Shown here one piece after another: positions 36,362 through 46,000 of a DNA stretch of 64,000 nucleotides. The stretch is from Aeoliella mucimassa (lineage in GTDB: Bacteria > Planctomycetota > Planctomycetia > Pirellulales > Lacipirellulaceae). The notes below the pieces were generated by a model. That model made no database searches. It was not told the origin of the DNA and was given only the letters and a program-made list of their open reading frames with translations. A program made the translations under genes and the position numbers. Location of the stretch: assembly GCF_007748035.1 (NCBI RefSeq), contig NZ_CP036278.1, positions 4,712,001-4,776,000 on the forward strand, written 5' to 3'. Position 1 is the stretch's first letter. Each line of letters begins with the position of its first letter.

Positions 36362-38659
36362 ATGGAAGACCCCAGCGTCATTATTTATATCGTGCCCGTC
36401 GTCGCAGTCGCGTCGTTAATCTACGCGATGATCCGGTCGAACTGGGTCAAGCAACAAGACGCTGGCACCGATCGCATGAAGATGATCGGCACCTGGATCT
36501 CCGAGGGAGCGATGGCCTTCCTCTCGCGCGAGTATCGCTCGTTGGCGATCTTCGTGCTCGCGGTCGCGGTGATTCTGGGAGCTTCGAACCAGGCACTCGG
36601 GGCCGAGCACCTGACCAACTGGATGGTTGCCCTGTCGTTTGTACTGGGTGCCTTTTGCTCGGCCTTGGCTGGTTACTTCGGGATGAAGACTGCCACGTTG
36701 GCCAACACCCGCACCGCCTCGGCAGCACGCAGCGGATTGAACTCCGCGCTGCAGGTCGCGTTCACAGGTGGCTCAGTGATGGGGCTGTCGGTCGTAGGGC
36801 TCGCCCTGTTGGGATTGGGAGTCCTCTTCTTCGGCTTCACCCGTGCTTATCCCGAATCGCTGCAGGGTGGAGACCCTACGATGCTGGTGCTGAACCTGCT
36901 GTCAGGCTTCTCGCTCGGGGCGTCGTCGATTGCGTTGTTCGCCCGCGTCGGTGGAGGCATCTTCACCAAAGCGGCCGACGTTGGTGCCGACCTAGTGGGT
37001 AAAGTGGAAGCCGGCATTCCCGAAGATCATCCCCTGAACCCTGCAACCATCGCCGACAACGTGGGCGATAACGTCGGCGACGTCGCCGGCATGGGTGCCG
37101 ACCTGTTCGAGTCGTACGTCGGTGCGATTCTGTCGGCCATGATCCTGGGAGTCGCCTGGTACGACGGGCTCGAAGCGGTCCGCCCCGGCAGCGGAATGAA
37201 CGCGGTGTACCTGCCATTGGTGGTTGCGGTCATCGGAGCCGTTGCGTCGATCATCGCCTGCTTCTTTGTCCGCACCAGCGAAGGAGGCGATCCCCAGCAG
37301 GGACTCAACCGCGGCATGTACGTCGCTGGCGGTCTGCTGTTGATTGGCACCATCGCCGCGCTCTACTACGGCATCGGCAACGGAGTGGAGGTGCGCGACA
37401 TCTTCACTGACGAAATACTCCGCTACGGATGGATCGATGTGACCGTCGCAGTGCTGGCGGGCCTGGGTGCGGGGGCTGGCGTCGGCATGATCACCGAGCA
37501 TTACACCGCCTGCAATCGCTCGCCGGTGGAGAGTATCGTCTACGCGTCGCGTACCGGCCATGCGACCACTATCATCCAAGGCGTAGCTGTCGGCATGAAC
37601 TCGACCACGGCTCCGATTCTGGTGATCGGCGCGGCGATCCTCGTCGCGTATCAGTTTGCCGGGCTCTATGGCATCGCCCTGGCGGCAGTCGGTATGCTCT
37701 CGCCGCTCGCGATACAACTGGCGACTGACGCTTACGGGCCGATTGCCGACAACGCGGGCGGCATCGCCGAGATGTCGCACTTGGGCCGCGAAGTGCGCAG
37801 CCGCACCGACAAGCTCGATGCAGTGGGCAACACCACGGCCGCCATCGGCAAGGGCTTTGCGATTGGCTCGGCCGCCTTGACCGCGCTGAGCCTGACAGCG
37901 GCCTTTATGACCAAGATGCATGGCACCGTGGAGATCAACGCGGTGCATCCTCAGGTTCTGGTTGGCCTACTGGTCGGCTGCATGCTTCCCTTCCGCTTCT
38001 CGGCCATGGCCATGGTAGCGGTCGGTAATGCTGCTCAGGACATGATACAGGAAGTCCGGCGACAGTTCCGCGACATCCCCGAACTCCGCCCCGCACTCGA
38101 CGCTGCCCAACGAGCCGAAAGCGAGGAGCGGGATCCCTCGGCGGAAGAAGCAGCGTTGATCGCAGCCGCCGACGGCAAGGCCGAGTACGCCCACTGCGTA
38201 GAGATCGCCACCGGTGCAGCCATCAAGCAAATGATCGCTCCTGGACTGCTGGCGGTGATCGTGCCGATTCTGGTCGGCTTCTACTCGCCGAACATGCTTG
38301 GCGGGCTGCTAGTAGGGGTGACCGTATCGGGCGTCTGTTTGGCGATCTTCCAGGCCAACTCTGGCGGGGCCTGGGATAACGCGAAGAAGCAGACCAAGGA
38401 CGAAGGCCAAGGCAAATGGGGGGCCGACTACGAAGAGATGCACAAGGCCACCGTGACTGGCGACACGGTGGGCGACCCGTTTAAAGACACCTCGGGGCCA
38501 TCGATCAATATTCTGATCAAGCTCATTAGCGTGGTCGCAATGATTATCGCCCCCATGCTGTATGCGGTACACAAGGACCGAACCACCGACGGCAGTAGCG
38601 TGTCTAACAATACAAACACCCAGGCTCCGGCCGCGGCAACTGCCCCTGCGGAGGAATAA
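36362..38659 (+). CDS. hppA: Membrane-bound ion-translocating pyrophosphatase
   Basis: The 765-residue protein has about 16 membrane helices. The M-PPase catalytic motifs are present: [54 protein letters not shown] and AWDNAKKQ. It couples pyrophosphate hydrolysis to proton or sodium pumping at the cytoplasmic membrane. The [18 protein letters not shown] stretch has alanine where the potassium-independent class has lysine, which places it in the potassium-dependent group by family knowledge. Which ion is pumped cannot be read with confidence. A second paralogue follows after a tRNA gene. AGAGGA lies about 10 bp before the ATG. Confidence 0.95.
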   Translation: MEDPSVIIYIVPVVAVASLIYAMIRSNWVKQQDAGTDRMKMIGTWISEGAMAFLSREYRSLAIFVLAVAVILGASNQALGAEHLTNWMVALSFVLGAFCSALAGYFGMKTATLANTRTASAARSGLNSALQVAFTGGSVMGLSVVGLALLGLGVLFFGFTRAYPESLQGGDPTMLVLNLLSGFSLGASSIALFARVGGGIFTKAADVGADLVGKVEAGIPEDHPLNPATIADNVGDNVGDVAGMGADLFESYVGAILSAMILGVAWYDGLEAVRPGSGMNAVYLPLVVAVIGAVASIIACFFVRTSEGGDPQQGLNRGMYVAGGLLLIGTIAALYYGIGNGVEVRDIFTDEILRYGWIDVTVAVLAGLGAGAGVGMITEHYTACNRSPVESIVYASRTGHATTIIQGVAVGMNSTTAPILVIGAAILVAYQFAGLYGIALAAVGMLSPLAIQLATDAYGPIADNAGGIAEMSHLGREVRSRTDKLDAVGNTTAAIGKGFAIGSAALTALSLTAAFMTKMHGTVEINAVHPQVLVGLLVGCMLPFRFSAMAMVAVGNAAQDMIQEVRRQFRDIPELRPALDAAQRAESEERDPSAEEAALIAAADGKAEYAHCVEIATGAAIKQMIAPGLLAVIVPILVGFYSPNMLGGLLVGVTVSGVCLAIFQANSGGAWDNAKKQTKDEGQGKWGADYEEMHKATVTGDTVGDPFKDTSGPSINILIKLISVVAMIIAPMLYAVHKDRTTDGSSVSNNTNTQAPAAATAPAEE

Positions 38660-38679
38660 TTCTTCGCGGAATGGCAAAA

Positions 38680-38718
38680 CGCCCGAGATTTGCTGGACTT
38701 TTCAGCGAGGCTTGGGCG
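38680..38718 (+). other. Hairpin between hppA and tRNA-Ser
   Basis: CGCCCGAG (38680-38687) pairs with CTTGGGCG (38711-38718) through one G-U, enclosing a second stem GCTG/CAGC. It starts 21 bp after the hppA stop. There is no U-tract, so it may be a processing or attenuator-like structure rather than a terminator. Confidence 0.4.
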
Positions 38719-38769
38719 ACGTAAAATAGATACTCGTGGCGACATTCGTGCTGCCGCGAAAAAGAAGCT

Positions 38770-38858
38770 GGAGAGGTGGCTGAGTGGTCGAAAGCACCGG
38801 TTTGCTAAATCGGCGTACGGGTCAAACTGTACCGCAGGTTCGAATCCTGTCCTCTCCG
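38770..38858 (+). tRNA. tRNA-Ser (anticodon GCT)
   Basis: An 89-nt cloverleaf with long variable arm: acceptor GGAGAGG/CCTCTCC with discriminator G, anticodon stem CCGGT/ATCGG around TTGCTAA, and T-arm CAGGTTCGAATCCTG. Anticodon GCT reads AGC/AGU. The 3' CCA is not encoded. Confidence 0.96.
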
Positions 38859-38867
38859 CTCCATGAA

Positions 38868-38906
38868 CCCTCGCCTATCTGTTGGTCGGATAGGTGAGGG
38901 TTTTTT
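38868..38906 (+). terminator. Rho-independent terminator of tRNA-Ser
   Basis: CCCTCGCCTATC (38868-38879) pairs with GATAGGTGAGGG (38889-38900) over 12 positions with one G-U, followed by TTTTTT (38901-38906). It begins 10 bp after the tRNA. Confidence 0.9.
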
Positions 38907-39378
38907 GTGCGCACTCCGGTAACCTGCCCTCGATTCAAGGCCGTGTCCGGTCGAGTTGCCAGTACAGGTGAGTAGCCGATGGTTTATAGCTTTCGCCCGA
39001 CACATACTGCCCCAGTTGGGGGCTCAGAGCCGCCATTTTTCTCCGATTTGTTGGAAGTGCATCCCTAATAAATGGTACTCAAGAAGCGCCCTCAAGCGGC
39101 TTCGGCCATTCGTCCTACCATGTGTCAAGTGCCGAAGCCAGCACGCCAGCATGTGCCCAATCGCACAGCGTGCACAGTTGGCGATTCGATTTGTACCGCT
39201 TTTTCGCACACTCTGTGCGGACGATCTCTGGCACATGAATTGCATTAGGCGTTTCGCGAGTCTGTGTTCTTTCGCGAACCGACTCGGATCTTCTACTCCT
39301 ATCTTGGCTCGCCAAGTGTCGGACTCGTGATTCGACCCTGACGCTGCCTGATTTGTTTAACACAGAGGTTGTTCCATC
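38907..39378. other. Intergenic region before the second pyrophosphatase
   Basis: About 470 bp in which I find no credible gene and no repeat seen elsewhere in the window. It should contain the promoter of the second pyrophosphatase gene, but no clear consensus boxes are seen. Confidence 0.4.
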
Positions 39379-41940
39379 ATGGAGTGCCACACCCTTGCCA
39401 ACTTGACTAGCAGTTGGCACCAATCGATTGGTCTTCTGGCTGCCGAGCCTATTGCGACAGGCGAAGCGGCCACTCGTACGTTGCCACTCTGGTGGCACAT
39501 CACCTGGATCTGTGCCGCGGTCGCGCTGGTTAGCGCGTACGTGTTCTATCGCTGGATCGTCCAGCAGAGCGAAGGCAACGATCGCATGAAGGAGATCGCC
39601 CAGTACGTGCGTGAGGGAGCTTATGCTTACCTCAAACGTCAGTACCGCGTGGTCACCGTGTTCTTTATCGCCGTGTCGGCCATTCTCGCCTTCATGGCTT
39701 TTGGCTTGCACGTGCAGCACCAGCTGGTTCCGTTCGCATTCATCACAGGTGGCTTCTTCTCGGGCCTGGCCGGGTTCTTCGGGATGAAGACCGCGACGAT
39801 GGCCTCGGGCCGCACCGCCCAAGGGGCGAGCGAATCGCTCGACCGCGGTTTGAAGGTCGCCTTCCGGGCAGGCTCGGTGATGGGCCTCACGGTTGTTGGT
39901 CTGGCGATGCTCGACATCAGCTTGTGGTTTGCTTACCTCTATAAGTTCCATCACGTCGTCTTTGGCGGCGAGCCGATGACGCTCGAGACCATTACCGTGG
40001 TCATGCTCTGCTTCGGCATGGGTGCCTCGTCGCAAGCGTTGTTCGCTCGCGTCGGTGGCGGCATCTACACCAAGGCGGCCGACGTTGGTGCCGACCTGGT
40101 GGGCAAGGTGGAAGCCGGTATTCCGGAGGACGATCCTCGCAACCCTGCGACGATTGCCGATAACGTGGGCGACAACGTCGGCGACGTCGCCGGCATGGGT
40201 GCCGACCTGTACGAGTCGTACGCCGGCTCGATTCTAGCCACGATGGCTCTCGGTGTCGCGGCGGTTAGCTTCGGTGGTCTGCCTGAAGGCTTTACCGACG
40301 AACTCTCGGCCAAAATGGCGTTTCTGAGTGCCCCAATGGTGCTCAGCGCCCTCGGCATTCTGCTGTCGCTGGCCGGCATCTTCCTGGTTTCGACCAAGGA
40401 AGGAGCCAGCATGAAAGAACTGATGTGGGCCCTTAACAAAGGCATCTGGGGTTCGAGTGCGTTGGTGATCGTGGTCGCTGCGATCGTGCTGCCGATGTTG
40501 CTTCCCTCCGCTATCGCGTGGGGTGTAGTCGGCGCGGTGGCCATCGGCTTGATCGTCGGTCTCACCATCGGTTACGGAACCGAATACTACACCAGTGCTG
40601 AATACAAACCAACGCAAAGCATCGCCGATCAAGCGGTGTCGGGCACCGGTCCTTTGGTGATCGACGGTGTCGCGGTTGGTTTGATGTCGACTTGGATTCC
40701 CATCGCCGCGGTCTGCATCGGCATGCTGATGTCGTTCGCCTTGTGCGATGGCTTCGATAACCTGGCGATGGGTCTCTACGGGGTTGGTATGGCCTCGGTC
40801 GGTATGCTCTCGACCCTCGGCATCACCCTGGCGACCGACGCTTATGGCCCGATCGCCGACAACGCGGGTGGTAACGCCGAAATGTCGGGCTTGCCGCCTG
40901 AAGTTCGCAACCGCACCGACGCCCTCGACTCGCTTGGTAATACCACCGCTGCGGTCGGTAAAGGCTTTGCCATTGGCTCGGCCGCTCTCACGTCGCTGGC
41001 GTTGCTGGCCGCGTACGTGGAAGAGGTTCGCGTCGGCCTGCATCGCGAAGCGGCCGCCGTGTACGAGGTAGTGGATGGCGAGGCGTACAACGTCGAGGAT
41101 CTTGGCTACGGCAAGTACGGTATCTTCCTGCCGGGTGCCGACCAAGGCCATCAAGAGTCCTACACCATCAGTGCCTTCGAGAGCAACGAAGACTACGCGG
41201 TCGAAGTTATGGTGGATGAAGAACCGGTCCATCTGGTGGTGAATCACCAAGGTGGTGCGACCAAGATCGAGACCGAGGACGCAACACTGCTGGCGCTGCA
41301 GAGTGCACCTTCGGCAGGACTCACCGACTTTATGAGCTACTACGACGTTACGCTGATGAATCCCAAAGTGTTGGTCGGCACCTTCTGCGGTGTGCTCATG
41401 GTGTTCGTGTTCGGAGCCATGACGATGAAAGCGGTCGGCCGGGCTGCGATGGCGATGGTCGAAGAAGTTCGGCGGCAATTCCGCGAGAAGGCCGGCATCA
41501 TGCAAGGCACCGAAACACCCGACTACGCTCGCTGCGTGGCCATTTCGACCGCAGGTGCTCAGCGCGAGATGCTGCGACCTTCGATGCTCGCGGTACTGGC
41601 TCCTGTGGCCATCGGCCTGCTGCTCGGCGTGAGCGGCGTGATGGGTCTGCTCGTCGGCGGCCTGTGTGCCGGGTTTGCGATGGCCGTGTTCATGGCCAAC
41701 GCGGGTGGTGCCTGGGACAACGCGAAGAAGTTGATCGAGACTGGTAAGAATGGTGGTAAAGGCTCCGACGCCCATAAGGCGGCTGTGGTCGGCGACACCG
41801 TGGGCGATCCGTTCAAGGACACCACCGGCCCGTCGCTCAACATTCTGATCAAGCTGATGAACATGGTGAGCATCGTGTTCGCTGGTTTGGTCGTGAAGTT
41901 CGCCCCAGTCATTGCTGCTTATCTTGGCATGGGCCAGTAG
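39379..41940 (+). CDS. hppA: Membrane-bound pyrophosphatase paralogue with an inserted domain
   Basis: The 853-residue product has all catalytic motifs of the M-PPase family ([79 protein letters not shown]). The NTTAA sequence again indicates the potassium-dependent class. Compared with the paralogue at 36362 it has a longer N-terminus (about 30 residues) and an insert of about 105 residues, roughly 550-655, between the helix after GNTTAA and the next one. Since GNTTAA faces the cytoplasm, the insert is predicted to be extracytoplasmic. It contains YEVVDGEAYNVEDLGYGKYG and a Glu/Asp-rich stretch. The gene is followed by a small gene at 41980 after 39 bp. Confidence 0.93.
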   Translation: MECHTLANLTSSWHQSIGLLAAEPIATGEAATRTLPLWWHITWICAAVALVSAYVFYRWIVQQSEGNDRMKEIAQYVREGAYAYLKRQYRVVTVFFIAVSAILAFMAFGLHVQHQLVPFAFITGGFFSGLAGFFGMKTATMASGRTAQGASESLDRGLKVAFRAGSVMGLTVVGLAMLDISLWFAYLYKFHHVVFGGEPMTLETITVVMLCFGMGASSQALFARVGGGIYTKAADVGADLVGKVEAGIPEDDPRNPATIADNVGDNVGDVAGMGADLYESYAGSILATMALGVAAVSFGGLPEGFTDELSAKMAFLSAPMVLSALGILLSLAGIFLVSTKEGASMKELMWALNKGIWGSSALVIVVAAIVLPMLLPSAIAWGVVGAVAIGLIVGLTIGYGTEYYTSAEYKPTQSIADQAVSGTGPLVIDGVAVGLMSTWIPIAAVCIGMLMSFALCDGFDNLAMGLYGVGMASVGMLSTLGITLATDAYGPIADNAGGNAEMSGLPPEVRNRTDALDSLGNTTAAVGKGFAIGSAALTSLALLAAYVEEVRVGLHREAAAVYEVVDGEAYNVEDLGYGKYGIFLPGADQGHQESYTISAFESNEDYAVEVMVDEEPVHLVVNHQGGATKIETEDATLLALQSAPSAGLTDFMSYYDVTLMNPKVLVGTFCGVLMVFVFGAMTMKAVGRAAMAMVEEVRRQFREKAGIMQGTETPDYARCVAISTAGAQREMLRPSMLAVLAPVAIGLLLGVSGVMGLLVGGLCAGFAMAVFMANAGGAWDNAKKLIETGKNGGKGSDAHKAAVVGDTVGDPFKDTTGPSLNILIKLMNMVSIVFAGLVVKFAPVIAAYLGMGQ

Positions 41941-41979
41941 GTCAGCATTTCCCCTATTCAATATCGCTTGGAGTTTTGC

Positions 41980-42747
41980 ATGGATACTCATCTCTATCTG
42001 ATGTGCTACCAGACCGAAGCGTTAATCGCCTCGCAGCTGGAAGCAACGGACTTTGGCTCTTACATGGCGATCGGTACCCAGAAGAAGACCTTTGGCAACA
42101 CAGCCTTCTTCGAAATCGACGCAACCCAGTGCCTGAATGAATTCGGGGTTAGCTCGCTCGAAGAGCTTTGCAAGCCTCATTCCGATGGCTCGCCGAAACG
42201 CAGTAAGTACCTTAGCGTTTACCGGGTGCTCGAGCGGGTGCCGCTCAGTGCGTTTGGGAAACTGCACCTGGTGACCCGCGACGGGCGGGTGCTGTCGCTC
42301 GAAGGCCAAACCCTCGAACCAGGGGCCAACGTCGCTGGCGACGGCCCCTATATGTACGCCGAGCTCTGCCCGCTCACTCCGCGGGTGGTCTCGCAATTGA
42401 ATCCGTATGACTTCTGCCAGAAGCTCACCGACCAGTCGGTGCAGGTGAGCGTGCCGAAGCTCTTCTTCGCCCACACGCAACTCAAAATCAAGGACGATAG
42501 CCTGGCAAGTTACTTGCCTTATCGGAATCCTGAACATGTGGTTGCTTGCGTCCGTGAAGTTCAGGATCGCACCCAGAAGCCGAGCAAGACGGTCGATCGC
42601 AACCCGCCGTTGATGGCCTTCTATCGCACCGTCGATAGCGGCTTCTATCTCGGCGGCAGCGAAGGCGTAAAGTTCTATCCCTTCCCCGACACGAAGACGC
42701 TCGACGCCGAGCACCATCGCTGGTGGCGATCGGCTTCCATGGGATAA
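41980..42747 (+). CDS. Soluble protein of unknown function co-oriented with a pyrophosphatase
   Basis: The 255-residue product begins MDTHLYLMCYQTEALIAS; GGAG 6 bp upstream supports ATG 41980 over a possible TTG at 41968. No signal peptide or membrane helix. Residues 30-60 are beta-like (YMAIGTQKKTFGNTAFFEI). The rest is a mixed alpha-beta fold with a conserved-looking QLNPYDFCQKL and a C-terminal DSGFYLGGSEGVKFYPFP. No family is recognised. It lies 39 bp after the second pyrophosphatase on the same strand and before a strong terminator, so the two form an operon. Confidence 0.75.
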   Translation: MDTHLYLMCYQTEALIASQLEATDFGSYMAIGTQKKTFGNTAFFEIDATQCLNEFGVSSLEELCKPHSDGSPKRSKYLSVYRVLERVPLSAFGKLHLVTRDGRVLSLEGQTLEPGANVAGDGPYMYAELCPLTPRVVSQLNPYDFCQKLTDQSVQVSVPKLFFAHTQLKIKDDSLASYLPYRNPEHVVACVREVQDRTQKPSKTVDRNPPLMAFYRTVDSGFYLGGSEGVKFYPFPDTKTLDAEHHRWWRSASMG

Positions 42748-42778
42748 ACCCAAGTAGTCTATTCAGGCGACCTCCCAG

Positions 42779-42823
42779 AAGGTTGCAGCGGGCAGAAGGG
42801 AATCGCTCGCTGCAACCTTTTTT
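42779..42823 (+). terminator. Rho-independent terminator
   Basis: GGTTGCAGCG (42781-42790) pairs perfectly with CGCTGCAACC (42808-42817), followed by T6 (42818-42823). It starts 33 bp after the stop of the gene at 41980 and ends the pyrophosphatase transcription unit. Confidence 0.92.
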
Positions 42824-43075
42824 CGTCGACTCTCGGCTTCGACAGGGGGGGGGAGAATGGCCTCGTTTTCGCGCACCAGCAGCTCGTCGCCCCCGCTAGC
42901 CTGCCAGGGTGCCATGACGAGTAAGAGCCTTTCCCGCTGACCTCTGCCGCGGGAGTGTTAAGAAGAAATGAAGATCCCCCGCGCAATAGGTGCGGGTTAC
43001 TGCTAATATGGAGGTTCTTGGTTCGACCAGCTTGGTCAACGGAATGTAAGAAGAGCGTGTATAGAGGCGGCACCC

Positions 43076-46000
43076 ATGCGTAAGCGGCTCAAGTTCGAGG
43101 CCTTAGAGCCTCGTGAACTCCTGGCGGCGGATTTGATCATCACCGAGTTTCTGGCCTCGAACGATGGCATTCTCGAAGATGGCGACGGCGATCCTTTCGA
43201 TTGGATCGAGATCTACAATCACGGCGACGAGAGTGTCGATCTGCAGGGCTACCACCTGACAGATAACTACGACAATCTCAGCAAGTGGAGCTTTCCTACG
43301 AGTGCTGTGCTGGATCCCAATGAGTTCCTGGTGGTGTTTGCCAGCGGCAACGACTCCCTCGATTCCGCCGGCAATTTCCACACTAACTTTTCGCTATCCG
43401 ACGATGGAGAGTACCTTGCGCTAGTCGACCCTAGCGGCTCGGTACTTTCCGCGTATGGTTCGGCCACGACCGACTACGGCCCGCAAGACACCAACATTTC
43501 GTACGGGGTGGGCTTCCTTACCGAAACATCGATCTTGGTTACTCCCGAGAGTACCGTTCAATACCTGAGACCAAGCAATGGTCTCGTCGATGGCATCTGG
43601 ATGATGCCAGATTTCGACGACTCGACTTGGCAAACGGGTACTGCCAGTTTGGGCTACGAACTATCGGGTAGCAACTATGCCAGTGCTGGTTTGCTCGACA
43701 CGGTTCTCCCTGCCGGCACGCGTTCGGCCTACGTGCGGATTCCTTTCCAGGTCGACGATCCTTCGACCCTGCTCACGACGCTGCAGATGAAGTACGACGA
43801 TGGGTTCATCGCGTACATCAATGGCACTCGGGTCGCGAGCGCATCGGCGCCGGAGACTCTGAATTACCTTTCGACAGCAACCGGCTCGCACGATGATAGC
43901 CAGGCGGTACAGTTTGTCGACTTCAACATCGCTTCCTATACGGATCTACTGCATGAAGGAGAGAACCTGCTGGCGATTCACATGCTGAATAGATCGGCCA
44001 GTAGTTCCGACATGCTGGCTGCGATTCAGATGCCAGCGTTGTTGGGCGATCCGATCGACCTTCAAGATGTCGGGCAGCTAACTTATCCAACGCCGGGACA
44101 ACCGAACACTCCCTTGCTGGCCTCGGATGTAATCTTCTCGCAAACCGGCGGGGTGTATTCCGAAGAGATCATGCTGGCACTTAGCACCAGCGATAGCAGT
44201 GAGACCATTCGCTACACCATCGACGGTTCGGATCCCACCGAAGCCTCGTACCTGTATACCGGTCCGTTCTCAATGAACCGAAGCCGACAGATTCGGGCGC
44301 GTTCGTTCGGGGCGAACGGAGAGTTAGGGCAAGTTCGAGCCGAATCGTATACCTTCGCAGTTACCAGCGCGTCTTCGTTTAATTCGGATCTGCCGATTAT
44401 CGTGCTCGAGAACTGGGGCGGTGGTACTCCTGGCACCACCGATTTCGAAACGGCCGCGTTGAATTTGTACGAAGTCGATCCGGCCACCGGACGAGCGAGC
44501 TTCGACAGTGCTCCCACGCTGAGCACCTTGATCGGACAACACCGTCGCGGCAAGAGCACCGCAGGCAATGCGAAAACCAATCTTCGCGTCGAACTACGCG
44601 ACGAAACCGGCGAAGACAAAGAAGTGTCGTTGCTTGGTATGCCTTCGGAGTCCGATTGGATTCTGTACGCCCCATTCACGTTCGATCGGGCGATGCTCCG
44701 CAATACCTTGTACTACGATCTGAGCCGGCAACTTGGCAAATGGGCCCCGCGCATCCGCTTTGTCGAAGTCTACGCCAACTTTGAAGGGGGCTACCTATCT
44801 TCCGATCAATACATGGGCGTGTACGTGTTGATGGAGAACGTGAAGCGCGATGGCGACCGCGTTGACATCGATGAACTGACTCCTACGCAAAACAGCGGGT
44901 CGGCCATTACCGGTGGCTACATGGTGGTGTCCGACACCCCCGACTCCGACACGCCCGGTGCGGCCACCTGGAGGACCGATCGCAATAACCCCACGCTAAA
45001 CGATGCGATCTTCATTAACGAAGAACCTGAGTACGAAGACCTGTCGCCAGAGCAGATCGACTACATTCGCGGATACATTCAAGACTTTGAAGACGCCTTG
45101 TACGGGCCGAATTCCACCGATCCCGAACTTGGCTACGAAGCCTACTTCGAGGTTGATACCTCGATCGACCATCACATTCTGCGACTACTCTCCAAAGAGC
45201 CCGACTCGTTGCGTTTGAGTACCTACCTGACGAAAGAACGCGATGGCAAACTCGCCTTTGGTCCGGTTTGGGACTTTGATCGCTCCTCGGGCCCCGATAA
45301 CGACGCTCGGGCAGCGGATCCCCAAGGCTGGTACTTGCCTGATGTCGATTTCTTTGAGTCCGACTGGTGGGGCGAACTGTTCGACGATCCCGACTTCGCC
45401 CAACGTTGGGTCGACCGCTGGCAAGAACTTCGCAGCAATGTGCTGAGCGACGAGAATCTGCTGGCGACCATCAACGGGCAGGCGGCGCAGATTGCCGAAG
45501 CCCAGGCCCGCAATTTTGTGCGTTGGTCGGGCTACGTCGTGCCGAACAGTGGACCTTACGCCGACCCAGCGCTCACTGGCTGGGAAGGCGAAGTGAGTCA
45601 TCTCGCGAACTGGGTCGTCGCGCGGGCGAACTGGGTCGACAAACAGTTGATGATGATGCCAGCGGTTTCGATCCCGGCCGGCAATGTTCCGGAAGGGCAA
45701 ACCATCACGCTGCAAGCCGATTCGCAAGACACTAGCATCTATTACACCCTCGATGGCAGCGACCCCCGCGACGAAGGGGGGGCACTTTCCCCCTCGGCCA
45801 TCCTTTACACTGGCCCGATTACCGTGAACGGTACCCTGCAGCTCAACGCCCGCAGCTATGCGAATCCGCTGGGCAAACCATTGAGCAGTAGTTACTACCT
45901 GCCTTACTACTCGCCTTCGAATATTCTTGACGGCGACGAGAATACGCAGCATATCAATCTAGGCGGCGCCGGCTCCGGCCTGATCATCACGCCGGAGTAT

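Noticed and set aside
40234-41991. Minus-strand open frame of 585 codons opposite the second pyrophosphatase
   Set aside because: Histidine- and Arg-rich antisense translation typical of GC-rich shadows; the pyrophosphatase on the other strand is certain.
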